From: Cladorrhinum sp. PSN259
Taxonomy: Eukaryota > Ascomycota > Sordariomycetes > Sordariales > Podosporaceae
Length of the DNA: 64,000 nucleotides
Assembly: GCA_033725935.1 (NCBI GenBank)
Contig: MU867115.1
Location: 186,001 to 250,000, forward strand
Direction: 5' to 3'
Positions 1 through 10,588 of this stretch are shown here, in pieces. The stretch's first letter is position 1. The number at the start of each line of letters is the position of its first letter. The notes beneath the pieces are model-generated. The model did no database searches. It was not told where the DNA came from and was given only the letters and a program-made list of their open reading frames with translations. A program made the translations under genes and the position numbers.

Positions 1-2046
1 ATCTCGGCGATGTACGAGATGCACGTCTACACCATGGGCACGCGTAACTACGCCCAGGGTGTGGCAAACGCAGTTGATCCCGAGAAGAGATACTTTGGCA
101 ACCGCATCATCAGTCGCGACGAAAACGGGAACCTGTATGCTAAGAGTCTGCAGCGGTTGTTCCCCGTCAGCACCAACATGGTAGTAATCATTGATGACCG
201 TTCCGACGTTTGGCCCCGCAACAGACCCAATCTCATCAAGGTTACGCCATTCGACTTTTTTAAGGGCATCGGAGATATCAACTCGAGCTTCCTTCCTAAG
301 CGGCAGGACATCCTCAAGTCGGCCAAGACGAACGGGGTTAAGAAGCCGGCGAAAGCGAAGGGAGACGAGGAAGTGACCAAGGAGCAGATTGAGGAGCAGA
401 AGCAGATTCTGGAACAGCAGGTAAAGGAACGGCCGCTCCAAGCTCTTCAGGACAAGGTAGACAAGGAAGACGAAGAGGTTGAGAAGGTAACCGTTCAGTC
501 GGAGGACGGCGCAGAGTCTCGATCATCTTCGCCTCAGCCGCAACGACATCAGGTGTTATTCGACGACGACCACGAACTGGAATACCTCGAAGCCCACCTC
601 ACGCGCCTGCACAAGACTTTCTTTGACGAGTATGATGCCAACAATAACCAGGAGCCAGACGAGATCCCAGATGTCGGAGCTCTCCTTGACAACCTCAAAT
701 CTCAGGTACTTGCGGGCTACAAGATTGTGCTGTCGGGCGTGCTCCCCTCGGGGTACGACATTTACCGGTCAGAAATTGGATTGCAAATAATGAGCTTCGG
801 CGCAGAACTCTTGCCGTCAATAACCAAGGACGTCACGCATCTCGTTGTTAACACTGCTCAGCCAGGAACGGAAAAGCTCATGGCCGCACGAAGACATAGA
901 CATATTAAGGTTGTGGGTCTGGAGTGGCTGGCCGAGTGCTTCACTCAGTGGGAAGCAGTAGACGAAACTGAGTATCTGTATAGGGGTAGACACCATGGTG
1001 CGCAGGTGCAGAGGCGGCCAACTGTAAAGACCGCTGAGGGCGAGGAAGCGCAGGAGGAGGAGGAGACGAGCGAGGAGGAAGGCGAAGAAAGCAAGGGTGG
1101 TGTACCAAATGGGAAAGCTAAGCAGGGATTAAAACTCAACTTTGTGAATACCACTGCTGAGGATGTAGAAGACGGAGAAGGAGAAGGAGAAGAAGGAGGA
1201 GGTTTTAGTGATGACGAGCAGGCTTTGTTGCCGGATGACCTCGAGGACGGGGAGATGTCTCCTATTGATGGCTTGAAGACCTTTAACTGGGGTTCAGCTG
1301 ATGCGGAGCTCAATGAGTTCTTGGCGTCTGGGTCGGATGACGATGATGATGATGGAGAGGATGATGAGGATGAGGAGATGGATGATGGGGAGGATAATGA
1401 GGCGGATCAAGACGCTGCTGCCGCTTCCGCTGTTACTGACGCTGCTGCCGCTTCTGCTGTTACTGCCGCTGCTGATGCTGAAGACGAATCTGAACTTGAA
1501 CATGGGTTGAAGGCGTCCCCTAGGAAAAGAAAGCATGAAGAGTCAGGGGATGCTGAGGATGCAGCTGGTGCCGGGACGGATTCAGAGCAAAATAATACTA
1601 CTGGTGACGAAGGGAGCGGGAACGGAAGCACCAAGGCAACAAAGAGGTTGAGGAGGACTAAGAGCCAACGATCCTCGTCGCTTAGGAATGAGTACGAGCA
1701 GCAGCAGCAGGGCCCCTCGGCAAGTACCGGGGAGAATAATAATAGCGGCTTGCCGACGCCTGCTGTGACGGGAGACGAACAGGATGAGCGGGACCAAGCT
1801 GCTGTACTGGGCAAAATACCTGATGGTGTAGAAGGTGGTGATGGTGGTAGTGGTGGGGGTGATGAGCAATATGATTTCGACGAAGCGGAATTGGAGGCCG
1901 AGTTTGAAGCGGAATTTGAGGCCGAGTTTGCGGCTGAGGCGGAAGCGGCAGCGACGGAGGCAGAAGAGGAAGGGAGGAAGGGGACGAGGATATCAGCTGA
2001 TGGAGACGGGGGAAGTGGAAGTGGAAGTGGTCAAGAGAAGGGTTAG
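1..2046 (+). CDS. fcp1: RNA polymerase II CTD phosphatase Fcp1, 3' part (gene starts before the window)
   Basis: Fcp1 is the nuclear phosphatase that removes Ser2/Ser5 phosphates from the RNA polymerase II C-terminal repeats so that the enzyme can be recycled. The reading frame is open from base 1, so the N-terminus and the DxDxT catalytic loop lie upstream of the window. Visible first is the end of the FCPH domain (MYEMHVYTMGTRNYA, then VVIIDDRSDVWP), where the DD pair belongs to the conserved HAD-type active site. A BRCT domain follows at about bases 690-1000 (GYKIVLSGVLPSGYD through VVGLEWLAECF). The last third is very acidic and low in complexity (Asp/Glu runs, Ala-Val-Thr repeats), with a basic RKRKHE patch, as in other fungal Fcp1 tails. 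No intron is needed in this part. The identification is firm; only the 5' end is missing. Confidence 0.93.
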   Translation: MSAMYEMHVYTMGTRNYAQGVANAVDPEKRYFGNRIISRDENGNLYAKSLQRLFPVSTNMVVIIDDRSDVWPRNRPNLIKVTPFDFFKGIGDINSSFLPKRQDILKSAKTNGVKKPAKAKGDEEVTKEQIEEQKQILEQQVKERPLQALQDKVDKEDEEVEKVTVQSEDGAESRSSSPQPQRHQVLFDDDHELEYLEAHLTRLHKTFFDEYDANNNQEPDEIPDVGALLDNLKSQVLAGYKIVLSGVLPSGYDIYRSEIGLQIMSFGAELLPSITKDVTHLVVNTAQPGTEKLMAARRHRHIKVVGLEWLAECFTQWEAVDETEYLYRGRHHGAQVQRRPTVKTAEGEEAQEEEETSEEEGEESKGGVPNGKAKQGLKLNFVNTTAEDVEDGEGEGEEGGGFSDDEQALLPDDLEDGEMSPIDGLKTFNWGSADAELNEFLASGSDDDDDDGEDDEDEEMDDGEDNEADQDAAAASAVTDAAAASAVTAAADAEDESELEHGLKASPRKRKHEESGDAEDAAGAGTDSEQNNTTGDEGSGNGSTKATKRLRRTKSQRSSSLRNEYEQQQQGPSASTGENNNSGLPTPAVTGDEQDERDQAAVLGKIPDGVEGGDGGSGGGDEQYDFDEAELEAEFEAEFEAEFAAEAEAAATEAEEEGRKGTRISADGDGGSGSGSGQEKG

Positions 2047-3033
2047 AGAGAGATGTTTGTTGAGTACTCTCTGTTTTACTCTTGTTTGAGGCGTGGATTT
2101 TTATTTCTCGCTAGCTGTGGATAAATGTTTATATTGCCCACCCATAGCTGGTGGTACTTCTTCTCTTTTTGGAAATCTTTTTAGAACTTGATGAATAATG
2201 GTTAAGCGGCCTTTTTTCCCCACTTTGGTATTTTATCGCGCTGGCGGGCATGGGAGGGTGTTTTTAAAACATTGTAGTTCTTATGGAACGGGGTAGGGGG
2301 AGGGGAGGATTTTGTTGGATTTCTTAGCCTTGTAAATGTACAATACAGTAACTGTTCAGTTTTGAAGCATGGGTAACCTTTTTTTTTTCTTTTTTTCTTT
2401 TTCATCTACTGTATTTAGTTACCGGTATTTGTGATCTTTTAGCGAGAAAGTTGTTTAAACGGTATTTTTGACGGTGATTCTTTGGGGATGTTCGTTCGTC
2501 TGTCTCTGTGTGTGTGTGTTGGAGAGGAAGGAGGGGTGTGTTTTTGTGTCTGGTATTAAATGAGGGGTAAGTCTAGTGTGGGTTAGATAATCAATCCTCG
2601 CCGCTGATGAGTTTCCCACTCTCCCACTCTCTGAGGAGGCCAGGGCTCCGGTCCGTCCCCGCCAATTTTGCCAAGACCCCAACCCAGCAAGCTTGCGAGG
2701 AGGGAGCGCAACGTCAATTCGAGCTCAGAGAGCTTCCTGTCTGTCGGACCTTTTTGCTTCAATTCTTTCATTCTTCGGTTTCTTCTCGCCCGCCCCCCCC
2801 GCCTCGCCTTCAACCACTTTTTTACTTTGGGCTGATTGAGATTGCGCGACTGAAGTCTGCGCTTTTTTTATTCCATAACATATAGGTGCGTGCGATAATC
2901 GGGTTTCAATTAGCCGATTGTTTTGACGAGAGGACGAGAGGAGAGGAAAGCAATAAGTAAGGAAGAGGGACTAACTTTGGGCTTTTTTTTAGGGCAGCGA
3001 GGAGGCAGAGTTTAAACAAACAGAACAGCAAAG
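2047..3033. other. Intergenic spacer between fcp1 and the GRIM-19-type gene
   Basis: No coding region is supportable here. It contains T-rich and GT-rich tracts at 2378-2404 and 2505-2520, and should carry the fcp1 3' UTR and the promoter and 5' UTR of the next gene. Confidence 0.6.
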
Positions 3034-4058
3034 ATGCCGCAGGATATGCCGCCGACTGGCGGCTATGATGCCGTTCAGTATAAGGTATGTTTGGGGATAT
3101 TTCTCTTGGTTTTGAAGGAGGAGGGGTTTACGAAATGGTGATGGGTGGACGAGGAACGGAACGAACGACGAGAAAACGATATCGACGACATGCATGACGA
3201 GCTTGGGGATATAAGGAGATTAAGTGTCGAGAATTATCGATCTGGAAGCGGGGAGGGGAAAGTGGGTTGGATTGGAGGGGATGCAAGTAATGAGGATGCA
3301 ACAATCGAGGAAGATAAATCACAACGAGGACAAACACAACGAGGACAAACACAACGAGGAAGGATTAAGTTCCTTGGAAGACGAGAATGGCATGGGTCGA
3401 TACTGCAATATTTTGCGTTGAACGTTGAAGGAGGATGCAGTTCGGTTCGTCCAGCTGTGCAAGCAAAGAGAGGAGCAAACCATGGACGAGAGAAGGAGCG
3501 ACATACGACTACCTGCTCGCGCACTACTGGATTACGAGGAGACGAGAGTTTATTTTGGAGGGGAAATATTGGAAAGGACAAGCTAACATTTCCTCACTCA
3601 TAGCGTAACCTCCCCTCGCGCGGTCTCTTCCGTCCTGGTCCCCTCCTGGCCGCCGGTGGCGTCCTCATGCTCTACGGATGGTACAAGCTCGTTGTAGGAA
3701 TTCGGGAACAAAAGTAAAAAAAAAATTTCTCACGTACCCTCCCTCCTCGCTCTTGGAAAGTGATTCTGACAATATAAAAAAACAGTGAGATGGCCCGCGA
3801 GAAGATGTGGTCCCGCATCCATCTGATCCCCCTCCTCCAAGCCGAAGAGGACCGCGACCTCGTTCGTCGACACCTTGCTGACCAGGCCCGCGAGAAGGAA
3901 CTGTTGGGCAAGAACTTTAAGGTTTATAATTCTGATAGGTGTGTTTGTTCCCTTTTCCCTTTACTCGTCCTTTGTTTGAGCAGCAGTTTGTACTAATGAG
4001 ATTTATTAGATACGTCCGACCTACCTTTGCTGCTCTCCCGGGGCACGTTACCAAATAA
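3034..4058 (+). CDS. NDUFA13: NADH:ubiquinone oxidoreductase subunit, GRIM-19/NDUFA13 (B16.6) family
   Basis: This is an accessory subunit of mitochondrial complex I with a single inner-membrane helix. The model is join(3034..3084, 3604..3713, 3786..3938, 4010..4058), giving 120 residues with all phases consistent. The start MPQDMPPTGGYDAVQYK, the block RGLFRPGPLLAAGGVLMLYG (the membrane helix), and the charged segment EKMWSRIHLIPLLQAEEDRD match the GRIM-19 family, whose proteins are 120-145 residues long. Intron 1 is unusually long (519 nt) and holds a 15-bp tandem repeat. Introns 2 and 3 are each about 70 nt, and intron 3 has a TACTAAT branch point. Four exons for such a small protein is ordinary in filamentous fungi. 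Confidence 0.9.
3312..3362 (+). repeat. 15-bp tandem repeat inside intron 1 of the GRIM-19-type gene
   Basis: The unit CAACGAGGACAAACA is repeated about three times. It keeps the frame open on both strands, which creates spurious open frames, but it lies inside an intron with good GT and AG ends. Confidence 0.7.
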
Positions 4059-4314
4059 GGTGGTTTCTATTTGGGAGGAAGAGAGGGAATTGGGACAGGA
4101 TGTACATACAAGAAACTCAAGACGAGAAATAAGAAGTTCAGCAAAAGAGTTTGAAGGGCATGAAAAAATAAAGAAGAAGTTCGAGTCAGTTCCCCCCCTC
4201 TGTCTCTTGGATTGTCTGTCCCGGATGGTTCCTGGAACTGGGAACAAAGTCGAAAGGTCTTTTAAAAACACTTCTTCCTTGTTCAAAATGTCAATAAATA
4301 TCCTAGCCAGTCTC

Positions 4315-4410
4315 GCCCGGCTAGCTCAATCGGTAGAGCGTGAGACTCTTAAGAAGAGGGTACTCCGAATATATTATCTCAAGGTTGTGGGTTCGACCCC
4401 CACGTCGGGC
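4315..4410 (+). tRNA. tRNA-Lys (anticodon CTT) with a 24-nt intron
   Basis: The acceptor stem GCCCGGC pairs with GTCGGGC. The D arm starts TAGCTCAATCGGTAGAGC (box A), the anticodon stem TGAGA/TCTCA encloses the loop CTCTTAA with anticodon CTT, and the T arm is GTGGGTTCGACCCCCAC (box B). The intron at 4352-4375 sits at the canonical position one base 3' of the anticodon. A T run at 4439-4445 can act as the RNA polymerase III terminator. The mature length is 72 nt before CCA addition. Confidence 0.95.
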
Positions 4411-5934
4411 TCAATTCCCGATCAAACGATGATCAAACTTTTTTATTAAGAAAAGGTTTCAGTCTCTTCTAGACTGGGATCATGGGGTAGGGTGGGGCGG
4501 CGATGTGTGGAGTTGTGTGGGTGGTATGTAGGTGGATGGGAACATAGTGGGTTCACTTTCTTCTTCAAGAGTTCCTTTTTTTCCCCGTCTGTCTGGAAAA
4601 ATAGTTGTTGATGTTATATTTGTTTGTATTAAAATCTTTGTTAGGGGGAGTGGACGGTGGACATACTTTATTAAGCTATAGATGTCGATTTTTTTAGTTA
4701 ATGGATGTTGGTTTAGTATGTATGTATGTGAGTTACTAGTGATGGGTTTTGAACGTGTTTTTTTTTTTTTTTTTTTTGTTACTGAGAGTGACATACATAC
4801 GATGTGATTGATGTAATGTAATTGTGAGCTCTATTTAATGTTTGTTACTGTTTGTTTACTGGTTAGCCCAACGCCAAAGATCTGCTGCTACATCCCTGAT
4901 AAAAGATGCAAGTTTTTGGTTTTGTTGTTAACAGTTGTGTGAAAGTTGTAATTCTTTAAGAAAACAAAAAAGAGTGTTGAATCGAAGGAGGAAGGCAATA
5001 AAAGAAATGGAAACCACTTCTGGATAAGGGATTAATTGGAGTTGACTCGATGTCTTCTCTCTTCTATTCTAAATCTGTTTACCTTTGTAGAAAAGAGAAA
5101 AGAGAAAAGAGAAAAGAAGAAAGAAGAAAGAAGAAAGAAGAAAGAAGAAAGAAGAAAGAAGAAAGAAGAAAGAAGAAAGAAGAAAGAAGAAAGAAGAAAG
5201 AAAAAAGAAAAAAGAAAAAAGAAATCAATGGGGGTTCACAGTTTATCTGACCTCAAGAGCAAGTTAATATCGCCACCAAGTTCCTTTTCCGATTCTATAA
5301 ATCTCCCGTAAAGTTACCTTCAGGGACGGGCCGAATGATCAAAGTCTTCTATTTTTAATCCTCGTAGCTTTTATATTTAAATTGTGGCATCTATCTCTTC
5401 TCTCCTACCTATTTAAAGATAGCAACTTCTTGACGGAAAGACTTTCTTCTTCTTAGAAAGAGTTATTAAAAAGATAGTGAGGGCTTTGTTATTATTCCAA
5501 CCCTCTTAGTAGGACGTAACACCCAGATTACTCGACCTCTGAAACTGAGCGGACGGAGAAAAACTCTTTTTAATTTTGTGTACCTTAGGTTATGCCTTCC
5601 GTTTTATTAACTGGAATAGTCAAATAAAGCAACCTGCCATAGCAAAAGATTGCCTATAGTAAAAAGATCAAACTGTCATCAGATAGCATAGTACACCATT
5701 ATTCAAATTTTAGAAACACGAATAGATGCTTCATAACATAAATATGTTCATGTATTTCTCATCATAACGCATCAGACAAGTAATTTTCCAAACATCCAAG
5801 CAAACAAAGAAATACGGATTTGTCCTCCACCCAAGCGAGAGAGCTTTGCGCCAGACGCCTCGCCATGCAACAGCAATATGCCCCCTTTTCTAACAACCCC
5901 CCTGTGTACCCAACCATCAATTGCCACTACTCAT
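4411..5934. other. Intergenic spacer, 1.5 kb, with purine satellite and poly-T
   Basis: No convincing gene is seen. It holds the tRNA terminator, a T run at 4760-4777, a purine minisatellite at 5089-5223, and the 3' flank of cnd1, which runs in from the right. Confidence 0.6.
5089..5223 (+). repeat. Purine minisatellite, (AAAGAAG)n heptamer
   Basis: A continuous A/G strand begins with AAAAGAG pentamer/hexamer units, becomes about a dozen copies of AAAGAAG, and decays into AAAAAAG at the 3' end. Lys/Arg/Glu-only open frames across it are artefacts. A perfect purine strand of this length could form triplex DNA. Confidence 0.85.
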
Positions 5935-8900
5935 TCAAGCAGAAGACTTGACCAGCTTGAAACCATCCGACACAAGCTTGGCAATATCCTCATTCTTATG
6001 CTGCAACAAGCCCAAAGCAAACGCGACATCATTCCACTGCCTCTCCGTATCGCATCTGGGCAATCTGGCAGCAAGCTTGTCGGCAAGTTGTTTGGCGTGT
6101 TTATCCTATTAATGGCAGTTAGCATCGTCATAATCGCACCCATCACCATTTCGAGTGAGAAACATACCTTCTCAACAAACCCAAGCAAGAACCTCACAAT
6201 CCTCCTGAAACTCTCTTCATCAATCCTCTCATCAGTCGTCAACAAACTAAACATGTCAACAAAGTGATTGTACACTGCGTTGTCCTTGGTACTAAGCTCC
6301 GTGAAGAACATCCTTGCCAGATCTGCAATCCTCTTATCCTCATCCTCCAGACACTTGGCCATCTCACCCAGCTGACCCTTGACCTTGACCTGACCTGCCA
6401 AAATCAAGAAAGTCAACGTCATAAGACACGTCCTCTTGACGGACGGATCGGGATCAGCAAGTCGGCGATACAAGAAATCGGTATTCTCATCGATGAGGTG
6501 GTTGAAGCACACAGCCATATCTCCCAGGGCAATAACAGCGTTGCTGCGGACTGTAGCGTCGGCGGAGCGTTCCATGATTGTAATGAGGAGGGGCAGGTTG
6601 GCCTCACAGTACTCGGACGAGACGCACATCAACTTGGCAAGACACAAGGTAGCAGCCTGTTGCAGGCCACGGTCCTTGTATGTCGTGTTGTTGGCGCAGA
6701 TCTCCGAGACCATGGGGCCGAACATGGCGAGAATCGAAGAGGGACCGTAGAGCAGCTCTCGTTCACGAATGTGCGCCATAGCTTCGGTGAAATCATCTTC
6801 GGTCGTACCACCGATAAGATCGAGCTCGTCTGCTTCTTCATCTTCCTTCGCTGGCTGAGCAGCCGGTGTCTTGCTTTTTCGGGTCGAGGTGTTGGCAGCC
6901 GCCTGGGTGGATGCCTCTTTGGCTGCAGCAGCAGACTTCTCCTTTTCTTGCTTGCGTCTCTTAAAGTCGAGTTCGCAAAGCTCGAGATGGACAATTTGCT
7001 TGATGGCAACATGGCTGACGATGAAAAGCAGTTGTGAAAGGGCAACGGTATTGTCCTTGTTTTGCTTCTTCGCAGGGCTTGACGGGGGTTCTTGAGCAGA
7101 CGGTGGGGGGATTACTGTTGGATCAGCACCCTCGTCTTCTTCATTGCTGGCGGCAGGGCTTGCGACTGATAGAGACTCGTCCCGAGAACTTGGGCGTGAC
7201 GAATTGGGAGAAAAGACGGCTCTAGCCTTGCGCCGGATGATCTCGGAACAGAGGACATCGGGATGTCTGGATAAAGCATAGATGGCGTTGATGGCCTGCT
7301 CAGCGACACCGAACCATTCCTTACTGTCTGTCGGAACCTCGGTGATGGCAGCGAGCCTGGTCAACACGGCGTGGTCGTTGGACAACCTCGAGAACTTGAT
7401 GGCAGAGTCCTTGGCCTGGCGACCACTGGGGTTGATTCGGCGGAGAGCAACACAGGTAAACTTGGCGAGCTGCAGATCAGCCCGGCCATGTGCACCAAGA
7501 CCGGTGCGCAACATTGTCTCCATCTCGCCGACTACAATTTCTGGGCTGGCAGTGGCAAGCATACCGAGAACAATGATGGCGCCTCTTCTCTGTTTCTTTG
7601 AGATCTCTCGCTTCTGAACGCCATAGACTTGCCAAAGCTTGGCCATGACGATGTCTGGAATCATCCCCTGCTTCATCATGGTGCTGACAAGTTGCTCCAG
7701 AGAAGTCAACTCAGCTGGGGTTGCACCGAAAGTCAGAGATATCATATTCCGGGCAATGTAGTTGGCGGCATCGTTGGGGCTGAAGCTGTCTGGCGCCTCG
7801 AAGAACAGGCGCTTGTAGCATTCGATAAGATGAGTTTGAACACCCTTGCCCTCGTCGCTGTTGCCCTTGGTCCAGATAAGTCTCAACATGCGACGAATAC
7901 CAACCTTGTTCTGCTCAATGTTGTACGCATCCCCAACCTCGAAGTAGTCCATCGCCTCAATGACCTCGCTTTTGTTCTTGGAGCCAAGAAGCTGGCACAC
8001 AGTCCCAGTTGCCTCATGGAGCACATCGATGAACTTGAGCGCCTCGGTGTAGTATCGCTTGGTAAGCGTCAGCTTCTCAATGGCCTCGGAGGTGGCAGCT
8101 TCTTCCTGCGCCTTGCGGACTGCGGCGATCTTTTCTTCATCGGTCATCTCGGCCAGTGTCTTTTGTGGCTGATCATCCATTTGGGTGACGTCCATCTGAG
8201 TGGCATCATCGAGCAGCTGGGTGTCCACAGCGTTCTGATCATTGCCGTCGAGACCAGGCGCATCGACTGGAGGCTTCAAAGAATCCAACTCGGAATCGAC
8301 CTTGTCCAAACGTTCCTGCCAATCCTTTCTTGCCAACTGTGCGCCATGGAGAGCAGTGAAAGGGTGTGTTCGGATGAGGGTTCCGAGGAGCTTGATGGCA
8401 TTCCTTCGAACGTGACTACTCTTGTCCTCAAGACTTCGGCAAGCGAGTTCAGCCGCCTTTTGTCTGCGCTTTGGGAACTTTTGGTCGAGAGAACAGATCT
8501 TGAGGTAGACCTGCATAGTTCTGCAACGGCAGTATGGGTTGATATCGAGGAATCTCTCTTCAAGAACGTCAAAAAAGGCATTCATCTGGGTCTTGTGGTT
8601 CTCTCCTCTCTCATCAGACTTGCTGAGGTGGGCAAGCATGTTACCGAAGACCTCAATGAGGGCAGAACGCAGAGTGTGGGACTCGCTGTCTAGCTGCTTA
8701 GCCATCAGAGTGACCTGCTTAATAACCAATCTGGGAGCCAGTTCGGATAGCTTCACCATGAAAGTCGACACCGATTTTGGCCCCTTGGTATCGTTACTGT
8801 TGAACTCTTTGTTGCTGATTTCTCTCAAAATCTCGTCTGACAGTTGTGGATAGTCGTATTGTTCGGCCAGGATGTGAAGGAATTCGGCCATTGGTTCAGA

Positions 8901-9908
8901 GAGGTGCTCGAAATATGTCAAGTTCTGAACTATGGAAATTTGGGCAGCTAAAGTGGGTTAGAGGTGAGCCATATCGGAAGTCCATTCGAACTTACCATAT
9001 GCATGACCATGATGCTTCACAGCAAGACAGAGCACCTTGAAGGAATGCATGCGGATGCTGGTATTTTTAACTCGCTGTTCGCTTTCGAGTACCATATACA
9101 CTGGTCGCGTAAGTAGCGAAATAAAGGTGTCGCGCTCAGATGTGGTGAGGAAGATCTTGCCCAGCTTCAAGCGCAAGACTTTGCACATGGTGTTAAGGGC
9201 TGTTTCCAATTGGGTGGAAGAGTCCCAGTTCGCATCGTTTCCAGGACCCTTCTTGCCTTTTGGTTTGCCGCGACCTCGTACTGGTACTGTGGTCGATGAT
9301 TTTTCGGCTGCCTTGGTCTCGACGGCAGCGATGGTCCATTGTAAGAGAAAGCCGTATATTTCGAGAAGCTGCTTGTGGTGGGCGACAAGCTCCTGTTCGT
9401 CGGATTCGAGATCATGGTGAACCACATCGGCCTCAGTGGCTAAACCGGAGGTGAGGAGATCGAATATCTTGCTGAGCGCATGTGCTGAGAGAAACGAGGT
9501 ATACCTGGATTGTTTGAACAGCTCAGAAACAGGTTCTTGTACATGGTTATCTTGCCTGAGAGAACGAGACTGGCGACGGCGCATATCCCTGGCGGGAGCA
9601 GGCGTTTCCGTCCCAACGAAAGAAGACGCAGAGGAAGAAGAAGACGAGGGGAAAGAGGAGATGGGTGCACACTTTAGTAAGAACTGTAATGAGTCGAAGA
9701 CATGGCTTCTTGTGATAGCATCGGGGTTTTCGGCGATGGCGTCAACAATCGGGTTGAGCACTGCGTTCACAATGGCGTTATCTGTGAGAGACTCGGGCTC
9801 ATTCTCGCAATCGACCAGGGCGCTGTCGGCTTCTGGGGTTGGTATCGCCGCGGGGTCGCTCATGTAATGCTTGAGCGCATCGTTGATGTCGAAGTTGACG
9901 CTGTCCAT
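5935..9908 (-). CDS. cnd1: Condensin complex subunit 1 (CAP-D2 / Cnd1 / Ycs4)
   Basis: This is the HEAT-repeat regulatory subunit of condensin, which compacts chromosomes in mitosis. The model on the minus strand has three exons, 9908..8996, 8947..6168 and 6105..5935, giving 1287 residues with matching phases. The introns are 48 and 62 nt long. The start MDSVNFDINDALKHYMSD has a strong ACCATGG context. The conserved C-terminal Cnd1 domain is seen as NNTTYKDRGLQQAATLCLAK, then SNAVIALGDMAVCFN and DPDPSVKRTCLMTLTFLIL, typical condensin HEAT repeats. Two low-complexity linkers (Ser/Pro-rich, and KRRKQEKEKSAAAAKEA) lie between the HEAT blocks. The length fits the family (about 1200-1400). Fungi have only the D2-type subunit, so the D3 alternative is unlikely. 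It is divergent from cdc7. Confidence 0.93.
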
Positions 9909-10588
9909 GGTGGACAACGGCCGGGTTTAGGCGGTGATATATCGATCAGGTAATAATTTAATTCGCAGGATGGGCAATGAAACAGAAATTGCCGTCGGTG
10001 TCGTCGTCGGCGCCTACACTGCTTTCGGCATCGATTGTGGCAGGTGGCAGATCGCAAATTCCCAAAATCCGGGGAAGGTGAAGATCGCAAACTCAAAGTC
10101 TCAGCGTCGCAAATGCCCGAGCTGGCTGTTTGGGTCCCCTCTTTCTCGATTTGTCGATTTTGCGGTGGGGGAGCCCCTGGCAACTACCCAATTGTTTGTT
10201 GACTTTGTGCGGGTCTGACCAGTCGCGTCCCACCAAATCCATCGCGTCTAGGCCCGTGCACCGCCTGCCCCTCCACACCTGTCAAGGCGTGTCTTTTCCC
10301 ACTCCAGCGCGTTTCCAGAGGGTTTGGACCGCCTAATTAATGCAAGCTTCGGCGGGCCGCAGTCACTGTTGTCAAGAACCGGTGCATTGGATCGCGGCAA
10401 TTGGTCGACTTGCAGGCGTCTTTTGACGTGACGGCATTTCCAATTCCAGGTTCTGCTCATCTTTTTCAGCCCTTTTACCCTTTGGACCTTTGAGTATTCC
10501 CGGATACCATCCGCAGTTCGGTCCGCCGTTCCATGCAGGTCAGCTTCGAAAGACTTATTACCCATTTTGTTCCTCACGCTCATTGACA
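9909..10588. promoter_or_regulatory. Shared divergent promoter of cnd1 and cdc7 with three ACGCG cores
   Basis: This 680-bp spacer separates the divergent cnd1 and cdc7 start codons. The sequence CGCGT (ACGCG on the other strand) occurs at 10224-10228, 10243-10247 and 10308-10312. ACGCG is the core of the MBF/MCB site that drives G1/S genes in fungi. That both genes share this control is an inference from position. Confidence 0.5.

Noticed and set aside
3145..3603. 152-codon open frame between the first two exons of the GRIM-19-type gene
   Set aside because: It is within an intron with consistent splice sites, and its length is due to a 15-bp repeat.
5036..5311. Lys/Glu/Arg-only open frames
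   Set aside because: Translation of the purine minisatellite.
7629..8693. 354-codon open frame on the plus strand
   Set aside because: It lies antisense to well-supported HEAT repeats of cnd1 and has no family features.
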